In this document: in pieces, positions 46,240-55,696 of the stretch
Layout of the letters: each line of letters opens with the position of its first letter
Position numbering within the stretch: the first letter of the stretch is position 1
NCBI RefSeq assembly: GCF_009727065.1
Contig: NZ_WNLP01000002.1
Location: forward strand, 186,001 to 250,000
Length of the DNA stretch: 64,000 bases
Direction of reading: 5' to 3'
Origin: Bifidobacterium canis
GTDB lineage: Bacteria; Actinomycetota; Actinomycetes; Actinomycetales; Bifidobacteriaceae
Program-made: the position numbers and the translations under genes
Notes under the pieces: generated by a model
Seen by the model: only the letters and a program-made list of their open reading frames with translations
What the model was told of the DNA's origin: nothing
Database searches by the model: none

Positions 46240-46704
46240 GTTCGCTCCTTTGCTTGTGCAGCTGCGGCGGATGGCTGCTATGCAGTCGGTGTTGATAGTA
46301 GTTGGTGGTAAACGGGAGAGTCTGCTGACAATGCAGACTCAGCAATTTGATTATATGACTTGCGGTGATGTGCTTGACATTGCGCGTTGCGCAGGCGCCA
46401 ACACGCCGAAAGTTCAACGGGCTCACAAAAGCGGGGGCGCGCGCTACGATAGCGATTGTTATTTACTGCGGATGTGACGCTGGCGGTGTGCGTTGTGTGA
46501 GCGCGCAGGCGAACGTTATATTCGCTGAAGCGCATAAGTACGCGTGTGCACAGTTGCGCGTGCGAACTTGCGCGCAGAGCATGGCGTGACCGGCGAATCG
46601 GCGGTGTGCCGATGGCGCGGTTCTGCACAATGACAAGGAAAACGCGGCTTGGCGAACCAGGTTGCGCAACCGGCATCAATGATCGATAGAATAGGCAGGC
46701 AGAT
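46240..46704. promoter_or_regulatory. Divergent control region between the CE2 and GH1 genes
   Basis: A -35-like TTGACA (46374-46379) is followed directly by the palindrome TGCGCGTTGCGCA (46381-46393), a plausible LacI-type operator, 312 bases before the GH1 start. TAAGCGCTTCAG at 46206-46217, just inside the CE2 gene, resembles the AAGCGCTT operators of the downstream transport genes. No gene is supported in this stretch. Confidence 0.45.
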
Positions 46705-48087
46705 ATGACAACGACATTCCCAGAAGGATTCATGTTCGGCACGGCCACGGCCGCCTACCAGATCGAGGGGGCTGCTTCGGAAGACGGCCGCACGCCGTCG
46801 ATTTGGGACACCTTCTCGCACACTCCCGGTCACGTGCTGAACGGTGACACCGGTGATAAGGCGGACGATTTCTACCATCGCTGGCAAGAAGACCTGAAAC
46901 TGATTCGCGACCTCGGCGTGAACGCATACCGCTTCTCGATCGGCATTCCGCGCGTGATCCCGACGCCTGACGGCAAGCCGAACGAAAAGGGGCTTGACTT
47001 CTATGAGCGCATCGTGGACCAGTTGCTCGAATATGGCATCGATCCGGTCGTGACGCTGTATCACTGGGATTTGCCGCAGTATTTGAACGAAAATCCGCAG
47101 ACCGATGGCTGGCTGAATCGCGATACCGCATACCGCATGGCCGAGTATGCCGGCATTGTGGCCAAGCGGCTCGGGGATCGCGTGCACACCTACACCACGC
47201 TGAACGAACCGTGGTGCTCAGCTCATCTGAGCTATGGCGGCACGGAGCACGCTCCCGGCTTGGGCGGTGGCCCGCTCGCGTTCCGCGCCGCGCATCACCT
47301 GAATCTGGCGCATGGCTTGATGTGCGAGGCTGTGCGCGCCGAGGCGGGCCCCAAGCCTGATCTTTCGGTGACGTGCAATCTGCAGATCAACCGTGGTGAC
47401 TCCGACGCCGTGCACCGCGTTGACTTGATTGCCAACCGCGTGTTCCTCGACCCGATGCTGCGCGGCTACTACCCAGATGAACTGTTTGCGATCACGAAGG
47501 GCATCTGCGATTGGGAGTTCGTGCGCGACGGCGACCTCGAGCTGATTCACCAGCCGATCGACGTGCTCGGCTTGAACTATTACTCGACCGGCTTGCTCGC
47601 GATGAGCGACCGCCCGCAATTCCCGCAGAGCACTGCCGCTTCAACGGCTCCGGGTGCAAGCGACATCGACTGGTTGCCCACCAAGGGCCCGCACACCGAA
47701 ATGGGCTGGAACATCGACCCTGACGCGCTCTACAACACGCTGGTTCGCCTGAACGATGATTACGATCACATTCCGCTCGTCGTCACCGAGAACGGCATGG
47801 CGTGCCCCGACAAGGTTGAGGTGAGCGCCGACGGCGTGAAGGCAGTGCACGATGGCGACCGTATCGACTACCTGAGCCGCCACCTCGATGCCGTGCATCG
47901 CGCGATCGACGAGGGCAGCAACGTCATCGGCTATTTCGTGTGGTCGCTTATGGACAACTTCGAGTGGGCATTCGGCTATTCGAAGCGCTTCGGACTGCTG
48001 TACGTCGACTACGACAGCGAGGAGCGCATCAAGAAAGACAGCTACAACTGGTACCGCAACTTCATCGCTGAGCATTCCGCCAAGTGA
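46705..48087 (+). CDS. GH1 beta-glucosidase
   Basis: 460 residues, normal for GH1. The acid/base Glu168 lies in TLNEPWC and the nucleophile Glu362 in VTENGMA. The N-terminal FPEGFMFGTATAAYQIEGAASEDGRTPSIWDTF is the GH1 signature. There is no signal peptide, so it acts in the cytoplasm on imported beta-glucosides. Near a mannoside importer and GH2 mannosidase it could remove glucose from glucomanno-oligosaccharides. A strong terminator follows, so it is transcribed separately from the solute-binding protein gene. Confidence 0.95.
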   Translation: MTTTFPEGFMFGTATAAYQIEGAASEDGRTPSIWDTFSHTPGHVLNGDTGDKADDFYHRWQEDLKLIRDLGVNAYRFSIGIPRVIPTPDGKPNEKGLDFYERIVDQLLEYGIDPVVTLYHWDLPQYLNENPQTDGWLNRDTAYRMAEYAGIVAKRLGDRVHTYTTLNEPWCSAHLSYGGTEHAPGLGGGPLAFRAAHHLNLAHGLMCEAVRAEAGPKPDLSVTCNLQINRGDSDAVHRVDLIANRVFLDPMLRGYYPDELFAITKGICDWEFVRDGDLELIHQPIDVLGLNYYSTGLLAMSDRPQFPQSTAASTAPGASDIDWLPTKGPHTEMGWNIDPDALYNTLVRLNDDYDHIPLVVTENGMACPDKVEVSADGVKAVHDGDRIDYLSRHLDAVHRAIDEGSNVIGYFVWSLMDNFEWAFGYSKRFGLLYVDYDSEERIKKDSYNWYRNFIAEHSAK

Positions 48088-48161
48088 TCGATGGCGTGAT
48101 ACTTGTGCGGCATAGTGTTGCTTAATCGCTTATGCTGATTAAATCAGTGCCTTTGCTTACT

Positions 48162-48206
48162 AGTGCTTCTGCCCGCGCGTTTTCTCGCGGGCAGAAGCAC
48201 TTTTTG
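48162..48206 (+). terminator. Rho-independent terminator of the GH1 gene
   Basis: GTGCTTCTGCCCGCG pairs with CGCGGGCAGAAGCAC around an 8-base loop, followed by TTTTTG. Confidence 0.93.
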
Positions 48207-48407
48207 TATCAGTTGCCGTGCTTATGCAGTTCAGGATTCGGACGGCGCGCCGAAATTCGCACACGTTTTTGTGATGTTCTGCAAAGGTTTGCACATCAGT
48301 TAGTCCAATCATTCAATAAATTGATAACTGTTGAAAATACTTGAGTTTGACTAATAATATTTTTCTCTCAAGAAAATAATTTCTGAAGAAAAGCGTGCAT
48401 TTACTGC

Positions 48408-48448
48408 AACTTAAGCGCTTGACAAAAACATCTGTGCGGTTTTAGTCT
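48408..48448 (+). promoter_or_regulatory. Promoter with LacI-type operator, copy 1 (before solute-binding protein 1)
   Basis: AACTTAAGCGCTTGACAAA (48408-48426) holds the palindrome TTAAGCGCTT overlapping the -35 box TTGACA (48419-48424); TAGTCT at 48443-48448 is the -10 candidate, 18 bases on. The same 19-mer recurs at 51007 and 53254. Confidence 0.8.
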
Positions 48449-48547
48449 GTCAATCATCAAGTTCGCACACCACGAAGTTGCGGTGAGCGAATCCAGCGGT
48501 GATTCAAGGCAGAGTCACTGTTCGGGAACCCACATGGGAGGAAGAAA

Positions 48548-49939
48548 ATGAAGGCTAAGAAAATTGCTGCGGTATTCCTGGCTGCTGCGTGCGCAGTGAG
48601 CATGGCTGCTTGCGGAGGTAACAGCGCAGACGGCGGCTCGAAGACTGCCGAGGGCAACAAAACAGGCGTCACCTACCCGGAGATCAAGCTCGGTGAGACT
48701 GGCAAAGACATCAAGACCACGATCACGTTCATGAACAATCGCACCGACATGAACCTCGACAACTACCCGGGCAAGAACTGGAAGTCATATATCGAAGACT
48801 TCAACAAGGTGTACCCGAACATCGAAGTCAAGGTGCAAACTGACTCGAACTATGCGGATTCCTCGCTCACGCGTCTGCAGGCGAACAATGATTCGTGGGA
48901 CATCATGATGATTCCGGCCGTCGATAAGTCGGAATACAAGAACTATTTCGTGCCGCTTGGAGAGACGGCCGACATGGAGAAGGTTGTGAAGCTCGCCGAC
49001 GAGAAGGCATATGATGGCCAGACTTACGGCGTCGCCAACAACGGCGTCACGGCTGGCGTGGTCTACAACAAGAAGGTGTTCGAGCAGGCTGGCATCAAGG
49101 ATCTGCCGAAGACGCCGGAGGAGTTTGTCGCCGACCTGAAGCTCGTCAAAGAGAAGACCGACGCAGTGCCTCTCTACACGAACTTCGCTGAAGAGTGGGC
49201 AATGGGCGCATGGGATCAATACATCGGTGGCAATGCCACCGGCGACTCGAAATACATGAACCAGGTGCTGCCGAACACCAAGGATCCGTTCAAGAAGGAT
49301 TCCACCGACCCCGACACCCACCCATATGCCGTATACAAGACGCTCTACGACGTCGTGTCGAACGGCCTGAACGAAGACGACTACTCGACCACCGATTGGG
49401 AGTCTTCGAAGGGCAAGATGAACAATGGTCAGATCGCGACGATGGTGCTTGGTGCTTGGGCTGTGCCGCAGATGAAGCAGGCTGGCGACAACCCGGACGA
49501 CGTTGGCTACATGCCATTCCCGATCACCGTGAACGGCAAGCAGTATGCCACGATCGCCGGCGATTACTCGATGGCCATCAACAAGAACGTTGACAAAGAT
49601 CGCCAGGAAGCCTCGATGATCTTCATCAAGTGGATGACTGAGAAGTCGGGCTTCGCGCTCAACGAGGGTGGTATCCCGATCGCTAAAGACGATGACACGA
49701 TGCCTGAGATCTACGAGCAGTTCAAGGATGTTGAGCTGATCACCGACGCTCCTGCAAAGAAAGGTCAGGAAGATCTGCTCGCCAATGTGAACTCTGACTC
49801 TGAGCTCGGCGTCAACAATGGTAACGGCAAGAAGATTCAAGATATCGTTGTTCAGGCTTCCACCAAGGCGAAGACCATCGACCAGATCATGGACGAGTGG
49901 AACGCCAAGTGGTCGCAAGCCGTTGAAGACAACCAGTGA
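48548..49939 (+). CDS. ABC transporter solute-binding lipoprotein 1 (manno-oligosaccharide type)
   Basis: 463 residues. The lipobox (SMAACGGN, lipidated Cys22) anchors it to the outer membrane face. The rest is a family 1 extracellular solute-binding domain (family of MalE-like sugar binders). It is a close paralogue of the protein at 51162: long stretches such as YPEIKLGETGKDIKTTITF, NYADS.LTRLQANNDSWDIMMIPAVD and NFAEEWAMGAWD are shared. The permeases follow 3.7 kb downstream. The pair recalls the two manno-oligosaccharide binding proteins of the B. animalis subsp. lactis mannan transporter; differing ligand length preference is expected. GGGAGGAAGAAA precedes the ATG. Confidence 0.9.
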   Translation: MKAKKIAAVFLAAACAVSMAACGGNSADGGSKTAEGNKTGVTYPEIKLGETGKDIKTTITFMNNRTDMNLDNYPGKNWKSYIEDFNKVYPNIEVKVQTDSNYADSSLTRLQANNDSWDIMMIPAVDKSEYKNYFVPLGETADMEKVVKLADEKAYDGQTYGVANNGVTAGVVYNKKVFEQAGIKDLPKTPEEFVADLKLVKEKTDAVPLYTNFAEEWAMGAWDQYIGGNATGDSKYMNQVLPNTKDPFKKDSTDPDTHPYAVYKTLYDVVSNGLNEDDYSTTDWESSKGKMNNGQIATMVLGAWAVPQMKQAGDNPDDVGYMPFPITVNGKQYATIAGDYSMAINKNVDKDRQEASMIFIKWMTEKSGFALNEGGIPIAKDDDTMPEIYEQFKDVELITDAPAKKGQEDLLANVNSDSELGVNNGNGKKIQDIVVQASTKAKTIDQIMDEWNAKWSQAVEDNQ

Positions 49940-50009
49940 GTGAATCCGACAGTCGATGTCCCTCTCTGCTAGGTGCGTCAGCATTGCGCTGGCGCACCTT
50001 TTCTTTATT

Positions 50010-50680
50010 CGTATGCATTGCGCGCACGGTTAGCAGATCCATTCTGCTCAGTACACGCGAAAGGCTCTGTTCGTGCACAGTTAGCAGTTTCGTTCTGCTC
50101 GCTGTGCGCGTGCGAGTCTCTTCGTGCACGCTGAGCAGGTTTGTTCTGCTGGTTGCAGCGGAGCGATCTTCTTCGTGCACAGTTAGCAGTCCCGTTCTGT
50201 TAGCTGTGCACGTACATATCTCTTTGCGCACGTTTAGCAGGATGCTTCTGTTCGCTGCAGTTGAAGATGCTGCTTATCGTGCACTGAGCAGCTTCGTCCT
50301 GTTGGTTGTGCGTGTACGCGTCTCTTCGCGTGCAGTTGACAGTCCCGTTCTGCTCGGCGTGCGCGGGGAATTCTGCTTGCGTGCATATAACAGATTGATT
50401 CTGTTCAATGTGTGCGAAGCGCTTTGTTTACCTGCACCCAACAGAACAGTTCTGCTTATTGCAGTTGAAGAGGCTGCTTATCGTGCACTGAGCAGCTTCG
50501 TTCTGTTGGGCGTGCGTGTACGCGTCTCTTCGCGTGCAGTTAGCAGGAGGTTTCTGTTGGTTGCAGTTGAAGAGGTTACTTCGCGTGCAGATAGCAGATT
50601 TGTTCTGCTCGGTGTGTTTGGAGGAGCTTGCTCACGTGCAATGAACAGATTGATTCTGCGGCGTGCAGGTGAAAGGCAGC
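50010..50680. repeat. Array of 13 tandem 51-bp repeats (locus 2)
   Basis: The hexamer TAGCAG (or GAGCAG, TGACAG, TAACAG, CAACAG, GAACAG) occurs at 50031 and then every 51 bases exactly up to 50643, 13 units. Each unit carries GTGCA-n3-AGCAG-n7-CTGCT(or CTGTT)-n4-GTGCGCGTG, with a small hairpin AGCAG/CTGCT. Because 51 is a multiple of 3, open frames with a 17-residue repeat exist on both strands (49936-50685 on plus), but none has a start site or family resemblance. The array lies between the two solute-binding protein genes and is related to 6720-7035. Confidence 0.9.
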
Positions 50681-51006
50681 GCTGATGTGTGTCAGCACAC
50701 TGGCATGTGGCAGCAGATGGGCGTGTCGGCATAGCGAAGCGGTGCAATACTTCGGCATGAGCTGTCTGAGAAGGCGGCTTAGTGCTTGGAAAATCAAGGA
50801 TTTGTGAGCTGAAAACGGTTGCAAATAGTAGTATGAAGCGCTTCAGAAATATATTGAGATAATTAATTAGGCATATCCGATGCAGCAGTATGCCAAACTA
50901 TAAGAAAGTAATAAGAGATCGTTGGAATTACAGTAGAAAAATACTGTTACGCAGAACTTTGCTAGAAATAGTTTCGGACAGAAATATGCGTATAGTGACA
51001 CGACAC

Positions 51007-51046
51007 AACTTAAGCGCTTGACAAACTGTTTTTCTTTGGTTATTCT
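51007..51046 (+). promoter_or_regulatory. Promoter with LacI-type operator, copy 2 (before solute-binding protein 2)
   Basis: AACTTAAGCGCTTGACAAA at 51007-51025, -35 TTGACA 51018-51023, 17-base spacer, -10 TATTCT 51041-51046. The preceding GACACGACAC is also shared with copy 3. A second palindrome GAAGCGCTTC lies at 50835-50844. Confidence 0.82.
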
Positions 51047-51161
51047 GACCTTATTGTTCCTCAAAGCGAGGCAGAGACGCCAAAGAGGGGCAGATAAGCT
51101 CAGCGGTGAGTGGGGCATTTGCTTCGGCTCCTCAAGAGCTAGAAGACAGGAAGGAAAACAC

Positions 51162-52550
51162 ATGAACGTCAAGAAGATTGCAGCTGCGGGTATCGCGGCA
51201 GCATGCATGCTCAGCATGGCAGCTTGCGGCGGCAACAGCGGCAGCGGCGATTCGTCTGCAACCAACAACAAGGCAGGCGTGACCTACCCAGAGATCAAGC
51301 TCGGCGAGACCGGCAAAGACATCAAGACCACGATCACGTTCTTCAACGGTCGTACTGATATGGGTCTGGCTTCGTACCCGGGCAAGAACTGGGAATCCTA
51401 CATCAAGGACTTCAATGCGATGTACCCGAACATCACCGTTAAGTCTCAGACCGATTCCAACTATGCAGACTCCGCTCTGACCCGTCTGCAGGCAAACAAC
51501 GACTCCTGGGACATCATGATGATCCCGGCAGTCGATCGTTCCGAGTTCTCCAACTACTTCGTCTCGTACGGCAAGACCGAAGACATGGATAAGGAGATCA
51601 AGCTCGCTAACGAGAAGGCTTACGACGGCCAGACCTACGGCATCGCAACCGACGGCCAGACCTCCGGCGTCGTCTACAACGCCAAGGTCTTCAAGGAGGC
51701 CGGCGTGACCGACCTGCCGAAGACCCCGGAAGAGTTCCAGGCGGCCCTCAAGGCAGTCAAGGAAAAGACCAAGGCTACTCCGCTCTACACGAACTTCGCT
51801 GAAGAGTGGGCAATGGGTGCTTGGGATGCCTACATCGGCGGCAACGCCACCGGCGACCCGAAGTTCATGAACCAGGTCATGCCGCACGACAAGACCCCGT
51901 TCGCCAAGGATTCCAAGGATCCTGACACGCATCCATATGCCGTCTACAAGACGCTCTACGACGCGGTTGCCAACGGCTACACCGAAGACGATTACTCCAC
52001 CACCGATTGGGAGTCTTCGAAGGGCAAGATGAACAACGGCGAAATCGCCACGATGGTTCTCGGCGCTTGGGCTGTGCCGCAGATGAAGCAGGCTGGCGAC
52101 AACGCTGACGACGTGCAGTACATGCCATTCCCGATCACCGTGAACGGCAAGCAGTACGCAACGCTCGCGGGCAACTACTCGATGGGCATCAACAAGAACG
52201 TTGACAAGGATCGTCAGGAAGCTGCAATGATCTTCGTCAAGTGGATGACCGAGAAGTCCGGCTACTCCAAGAACGAGGGCGGCATCCCGATCGTCAAGGA
52301 CGACAACTCCTACCCAGACACCTATGAGCACTTCAAGGACGTCGAGCTGATCGTCGACGATCCGGCGAAGGAAGGCGAAGAAGATCTGTTCGCAGACATC
52401 AACTCCGACTCCGAGCTCGGCATCAACAACGGCAACGGCAAGAAGGTGCAAGACATCGTTGTGGCTGCTGCCAACAAGTCCAAGACGATCGATCAGATCA
52501 TGGACGAGTGGAACCAGAAGTGGGGCGCGGCAGTCGAGTCTGAGTCCTGA
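51162..52550 (+). CDS. ABC transporter solute-binding lipoprotein 2 (manno-oligosaccharide type)
   Basis: 462 residues from the ATG at 51162, which follows AGGAAGGAAAA; the frame is open upstream to 51018 across the promoter. Lipobox SMAACGGN with Cys22. Strongly similar to solute-binding protein 1 over the full length, with differences clustered in short segments likely to line the binding site (for example TDMGLASY for TDMNLDNY, TDGQTSGV for NNGVTAGV). Codon usage is more strongly biased than in copy 1, which suggests higher expression. A strong terminator follows, so the permeases are made from a separate promoter. Confidence 0.92.
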   Translation: MNVKKIAAAGIAAACMLSMAACGGNSGSGDSSATNNKAGVTYPEIKLGETGKDIKTTITFFNGRTDMGLASYPGKNWESYIKDFNAMYPNITVKSQTDSNYADSALTRLQANNDSWDIMMIPAVDRSEFSNYFVSYGKTEDMDKEIKLANEKAYDGQTYGIATDGQTSGVVYNAKVFKEAGVTDLPKTPEEFQAALKAVKEKTKATPLYTNFAEEWAMGAWDAYIGGNATGDPKFMNQVMPHDKTPFAKDSKDPDTHPYAVYKTLYDAVANGYTEDDYSTTDWESSKGKMNNGEIATMVLGAWAVPQMKQAGDNADDVQYMPFPITVNGKQYATLAGNYSMGINKNVDKDRQEAAMIFVKWMTEKSGYSKNEGGIPIVKDDNSYPDTYEHFKDVELIVDDPAKEGEEDLFADINSDSELGINNGNGKKVQDIVVAAANKSKTIDQIMDEWNQKWGAAVESES

Positions 52551-52589
52551 TTCTAACCACTTGATTTCCCTTTCTCCTCAACATCAGTA

Positions 52590-52630
52590 ACGCTGGGCCG
52601 GCAAGACTATCTTGCCGGCCCAGCGTTTTT
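52590..52630 (+). terminator. Rho-independent terminator of solute-binding protein 2
   Basis: CGCTGGGCCGGCAAGA pairs with TCTTGCCGGCCCAGCG around a 4-base loop, followed by five T. Confidence 0.95.
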
Positions 52631-53253
52631 GTCGCTGAGGATAGCGCGGTTCTCAGAGGTCGCGCACGTGGGTGGTAGGGAATCGAGGAACGGAGGAAGG
52701 GAAGGAGAAAAGGAAAGGGGAAGGGAGGTAAAAGATTGTTGCGCATTAATACGCGGATTGCGCTGTAATGGTTGGCGGGTGCTTAGAGGGGGGCGGGAGC
52801 GGGGCGTGGAGAGGGCGACGGGAAGCTGTGCATAGAAGGGCAAAGGAAGGCTATACGTGCCTGTAGAAGAGCGAATACTGGCGATGCTGTGCAGAAGTGG
52901 CTCGGCAGTTGGCATTACACGCTTAAGTAACGCTGCTTCAGCGTGTCGCTATATTGTTCAGCGAGGATACCAATATGTGCGCAGCGGTGCGCACATATAC
53001 TTTGCATTGTGTTGTCAATGCTCAAGATCGCTGAAATATCAACGATCTCGAGCTAGTAATTTGAAATTGAACAGTGTGCTTAAGTAACTGAAATAATAAT
53101 ATAAACTCGAATCGTGCAGACGAAGTCTTCAAAAATAGTAATTCAGGTAATTCATCTGCGAAAAACGTTGATATTTCAATGAAAGTCAAACGTTTACACT
53201 ATCAAGTTTTAGACAGATCCACACAAGAAGATGGTCATATAGCGACACGACAC
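52631..53253. other. Non-coding stretch between solute-binding protein 2 and the permease transcript
   Basis: No gene is supported. A purine-rich tract (about 52665-52735) is notable. TGAAATATCAACG at 53032-53044 is exactly complementary to 53166-53178, and CTTAAGTAAC occurs twice (52921 and 53079). These may be remnants or regulatory structure. Confidence 0.4.
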
Positions 53254-53293
53254 AACTTAAGCGCTTGACAAACTTTGTGAGTACTCGTATATT
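53254..53293 (+). promoter_or_regulatory. Promoter with LacI-type operator, copy 3 (permease transcript)
   Basis: AACTTAAGCGCTTGACAAA at 53254-53272, -35 TTGACA 53265-53270, 17-base spacer, -10 TATATT 53288-53293. A further half-matching site TGAAGCGCTTAG lies at 53570-53581. Confidence 0.83.
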
Positions 53294-53437
53294 GAAAACA
53301 TCACTTATCACAGGCAGGCAGAGAAGCCTGAGGTGGGTACCGCATCAACTCAACGTCGAGCGACTATCTCGGAGCTGAGAAGTGGCGGTTCGCAAATGCT
53401 CCGGCATTCGCGAAGAGGCAAGGAAGGAAAGAAGAAC

Positions 53438-53557
53438 ATGGACGTCAACGCGATTCACGCAATCGTCGGACGCCTGGCAACGTCAGGCAGATCCCCGTGC
53501 AATGAAGCAACCGAGCATGAGAGTCTCGACGAAATCTTCCAGTTGCTCAGCGAATAA
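53438..53557 (+). CDS. Small ORF, 39 residues, in the permease leader
   Basis: ATG at 53438 follows a long purine-rich Shine-Dalgarno (AAGGAAGGAAAGAAG) resembling that of the solute-binding protein genes, and the frame ends at 53555-53557. The product (MDVNAIHAIVGRLATSG... to ...ESLDEIFQLLSE) is soluble and helical at both ends. I recognise no family. It lies in the long leader 145 bases after the predicted -10 box and 115 bases before the permease gene. It may be a real small protein, a leader peptide, or a remnant. Confidence 0.45.
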   Translation: MDVNAIHAIVGRLATSGRSPCNEATEHESLDEIFQLLSE

Positions 53558-53672
53558 CTCACATAACTGCTGAAGCGCTTAGTTTCGTCAGGAACTGCGA
53601 ATCTTCAATCCGCGCCCAGTCGGGCATCCAGAACTCACAGTCAAACAAGCTTTTCTAAGAAAAGAGAACATC

Positions 53673-54734
53673 ATGACTAGCACACAGTCAGCTGCGGTTG
53701 CTGCAGAGGAAATTCCTTTCAATAAGCACCGCCGCGATTGGAAGAAGACGGGAATCATCGTCCTCTTCTGCATTCTGCCGATCGCATTGCTCCTCGTTTT
53801 CACGTATCTGCCGTTCTTCCAAATGTGCGGATACAGCTTCTACAAGATGAAGTACATCGGTACGCCGAAGTTCGTTGGTCTGAAGAACTACATCGACATC
53901 TTCACCCGTCCTGATCTGCTCGGCACACTGAAGCTCTCGCTCTACTACATGGTCGGCGCGCTGATCCAGGTGGCTCTCGCCCTGTACCTCGCAACGGTGC
54001 TCTCGTTCAAGACCCGCGGCGGCAGCTTCTTCAAGGGCGCGTTGTTCTTCCCATACCTCATCAACGGCATCGCCATCGGCTTCATCTTCAAGTTCTTCTA
54101 CACCCGCGGCTACGTGCTCGACTCCGTGCTGCAGTGGTGCGGATTCAGCCTCGATCAGCTGCCGTACTGGCTGCGTGACCAGCGCATCAACAACTGGTCG
54201 CTCGTCTACTCTTCGGTGTGGCGCTACCTCGGCCAGACGATGATCCTGTTCATCGGCGCGATCATGTCGATCGACAGCTCGCTCTACGAAGCAGCTGAAA
54301 TCGACGGCGCGAACAAGTGGCAGCAGTTCAAGCACATCATTCTTCCGGGCATCCAGACGATCCTCGTGCTCAACATCATCCTGTCGATCACCGGTTCGCT
54401 CTCCGCCTTCGAAGCGCCATACGTCATCACCTCCGGCGCCAACGGCACTGGCACCTTCTTCGTGCAGATGGATAAGATCGCTCACTCTGATCAGAAGGTC
54501 GGCCTGGCATCGGCAATGGCTGTGGTGCTCCTTGTGATCATCATGATCTGCGCATTGCTGCAAAAGATCATCATGAACTTCCTCTTCCGCGATGCAGACG
54601 ACGGCACTGCCAAGGCTCGCAAGCATGCGCAGAAGGTCGAAAAAGCACGTCGTAAGGCAATGCGCAAGGCTAACCGCGTGTCTGCAACGGCAGCTCCAAT
54701 CATCAAGAACGGTTCGGCGGTGAGCTCGAAATGA
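53673..54734 (+). CDS. ABC sugar transporter permease 1 (MalF-type)
   Basis: 353 residues with six membrane segments (first at about 30-52). The cytoplasmic EAA loop reads YEAAEIDGANKWQQFKHIILPGI, the docking site for the ATPase. A basic tail of about 45 residues follows the last segment. Its stop overlaps the start of the second permease (ATGA), so translation is coupled. No ATPase gene is nearby, which fits use of a shared MsiK-type ATPase encoded elsewhere. The two solute-binding proteins upstream share its operator. Confidence 0.93.
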   Translation: MTSTQSAAVAAEEIPFNKHRRDWKKTGIIVLFCILPIALLLVFTYLPFFQMCGYSFYKMKYIGTPKFVGLKNYIDIFTRPDLLGTLKLSLYYMVGALIQVALALYLATVLSFKTRGGSFFKGALFFPYLINGIAIGFIFKFFYTRGYVLDSVLQWCGFSLDQLPYWLRDQRINNWSLVYSSVWRYLGQTMILFIGAIMSIDSSLYEAAEIDGANKWQQFKHIILPGIQTILVLNIILSITGSLSAFEAPYVITSGANGTGTFFVQMDKIAHSDQKVGLASAMAVVLLVIIMICALLQKIIMNFLFRDADDGTAKARKHAQKVEKARRKAMRKANRVSATAAPIIKNGSAVSSK

Positions 54735-55669
54735 CCAGCGGTGTCATTGATCCGAGCACACCTGATTTGAAGAAAGAAACGAAGATGGAAGCACAAGCAA
54801 CAGCTCAAGCGGTTGAGAAAGTCAGCCCGCTCTATCACGTTCGTCGCGGATTCATCGTATTCCTGAAGTATTTCAGCCTGATCTTCATCACGTTCTGGAT
54901 TCTTCTGCCACTGGTCTCCTGCGTGTGGACGGCAGCGAAGACGGAACAGGAATATCAGACGACCTCCGTCATGACGATGCCTCACAACTGGTTCAACTTC
55001 TCGAACTACGTTGAAGCGTTCAAGCTCTCGAACATGGCCGTCGCATTCCGCAACAGCTTCATCGTGCTGGTCTGCGTCTGCTTCATGACGACGATCATCG
55101 GTACGCAGCTCGCTTACGTGCTGAGCCGCTTCACCTTCCCGGGCAACGCGATCATCCGTGGCGCATTCACCATCGCAGCACTGCTGCCGGGTATCGCAAT
55201 GCAGGTCGCCGTCTACAAGATCATGGGCAACCTCCACATGATCAACTCGCTCTGGGGCTACATCATCATGTCGATGGGCACCGACGTCATCTCGATCTAC
55301 ATCTTCATTCAGTACTTCGAGAACCTGCCGATCTCGCTCGACGAGGCCGCAATGATCGACGGCGCGAGCTACTTCACGATCTACGGTCGCATTCTGCTCC
55401 CGCTGCTCAAGCCGGCAATCGTCACCGCGCTGATCCTCAAGGGCGTCGGCATCTACAACGAGTACTACGCCGCGAACTTGTATCTGCAAGATAAACAGAA
55501 GCTAGGCACAGTGGCAATCTCGCTATACGCGTTCACTGGCCCGCAAGGTTCTAAATACAACCTGATCTGCGCCGGCGTGATCGTCACGCTGCTGCCCGCC
55601 TTGATCTTGTTCCTGATCTTCCAGAAGCAGATCTACAACGGCGTTGCGGCTGGCGCTGTCAAGGAGTAA
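54731..55669 (+). CDS. ABC sugar transporter permease 2 (MalG-type)
   Basis: 312 residues, six membrane segments. The EAA loop is LDEAAMIDGASYFTIYGRILLPLLKPAIVTA. The ATG at 54731 overlaps the stop of permease 1 by 4 bases; a second ATG at 54785 with AAGAAAGAAACG upstream is a possible alternative start. It forms the membrane channel with permease 1. A terminator follows at 55697, separating it from the mannosidase gene. Confidence 0.93.
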   Translation: MTSGVIDPSTPDLKKETKMEAQATAQAVEKVSPLYHVRRGFIVFLKYFSLIFITFWILLPLVSCVWTAAKTEQEYQTTSVMTMPHNWFNFSNYVEAFKLSNMAVAFRNSFIVLVCVCFMTTIIGTQLAYVLSRFTFPGNAIIRGAFTIAALLPGIAMQVAVYKIMGNLHMINSLWGYIIMSMGTDVISIYIFIQYFENLPISLDEAAMIDGASYFTIYGRILLPLLKPAIVTALILKGVGIYNEYYAANLYLQDKQKLGTVAISLYAFTGPQGSKYNLICAGVIVTLLPALILFLIFQKQIYNGVAAGAVKE

Positions 55670-55696
55670 CAGACTTTCCATCCCCTTTCCTCATCA

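Noticed and set aside
50010..50680. CRISPR array
   Set aside because: The 51-bp units repeat throughout without unique spacers, and no cas gene is present.
49936..50685. Repeat-protein gene on the plus strand (249 codons with 17-residue repeats)
   Set aside because: No convincing ribosome-binding site; both strands are open because the period is a multiple of 3; the related array at 6.7-7.0 kb does not keep frame.
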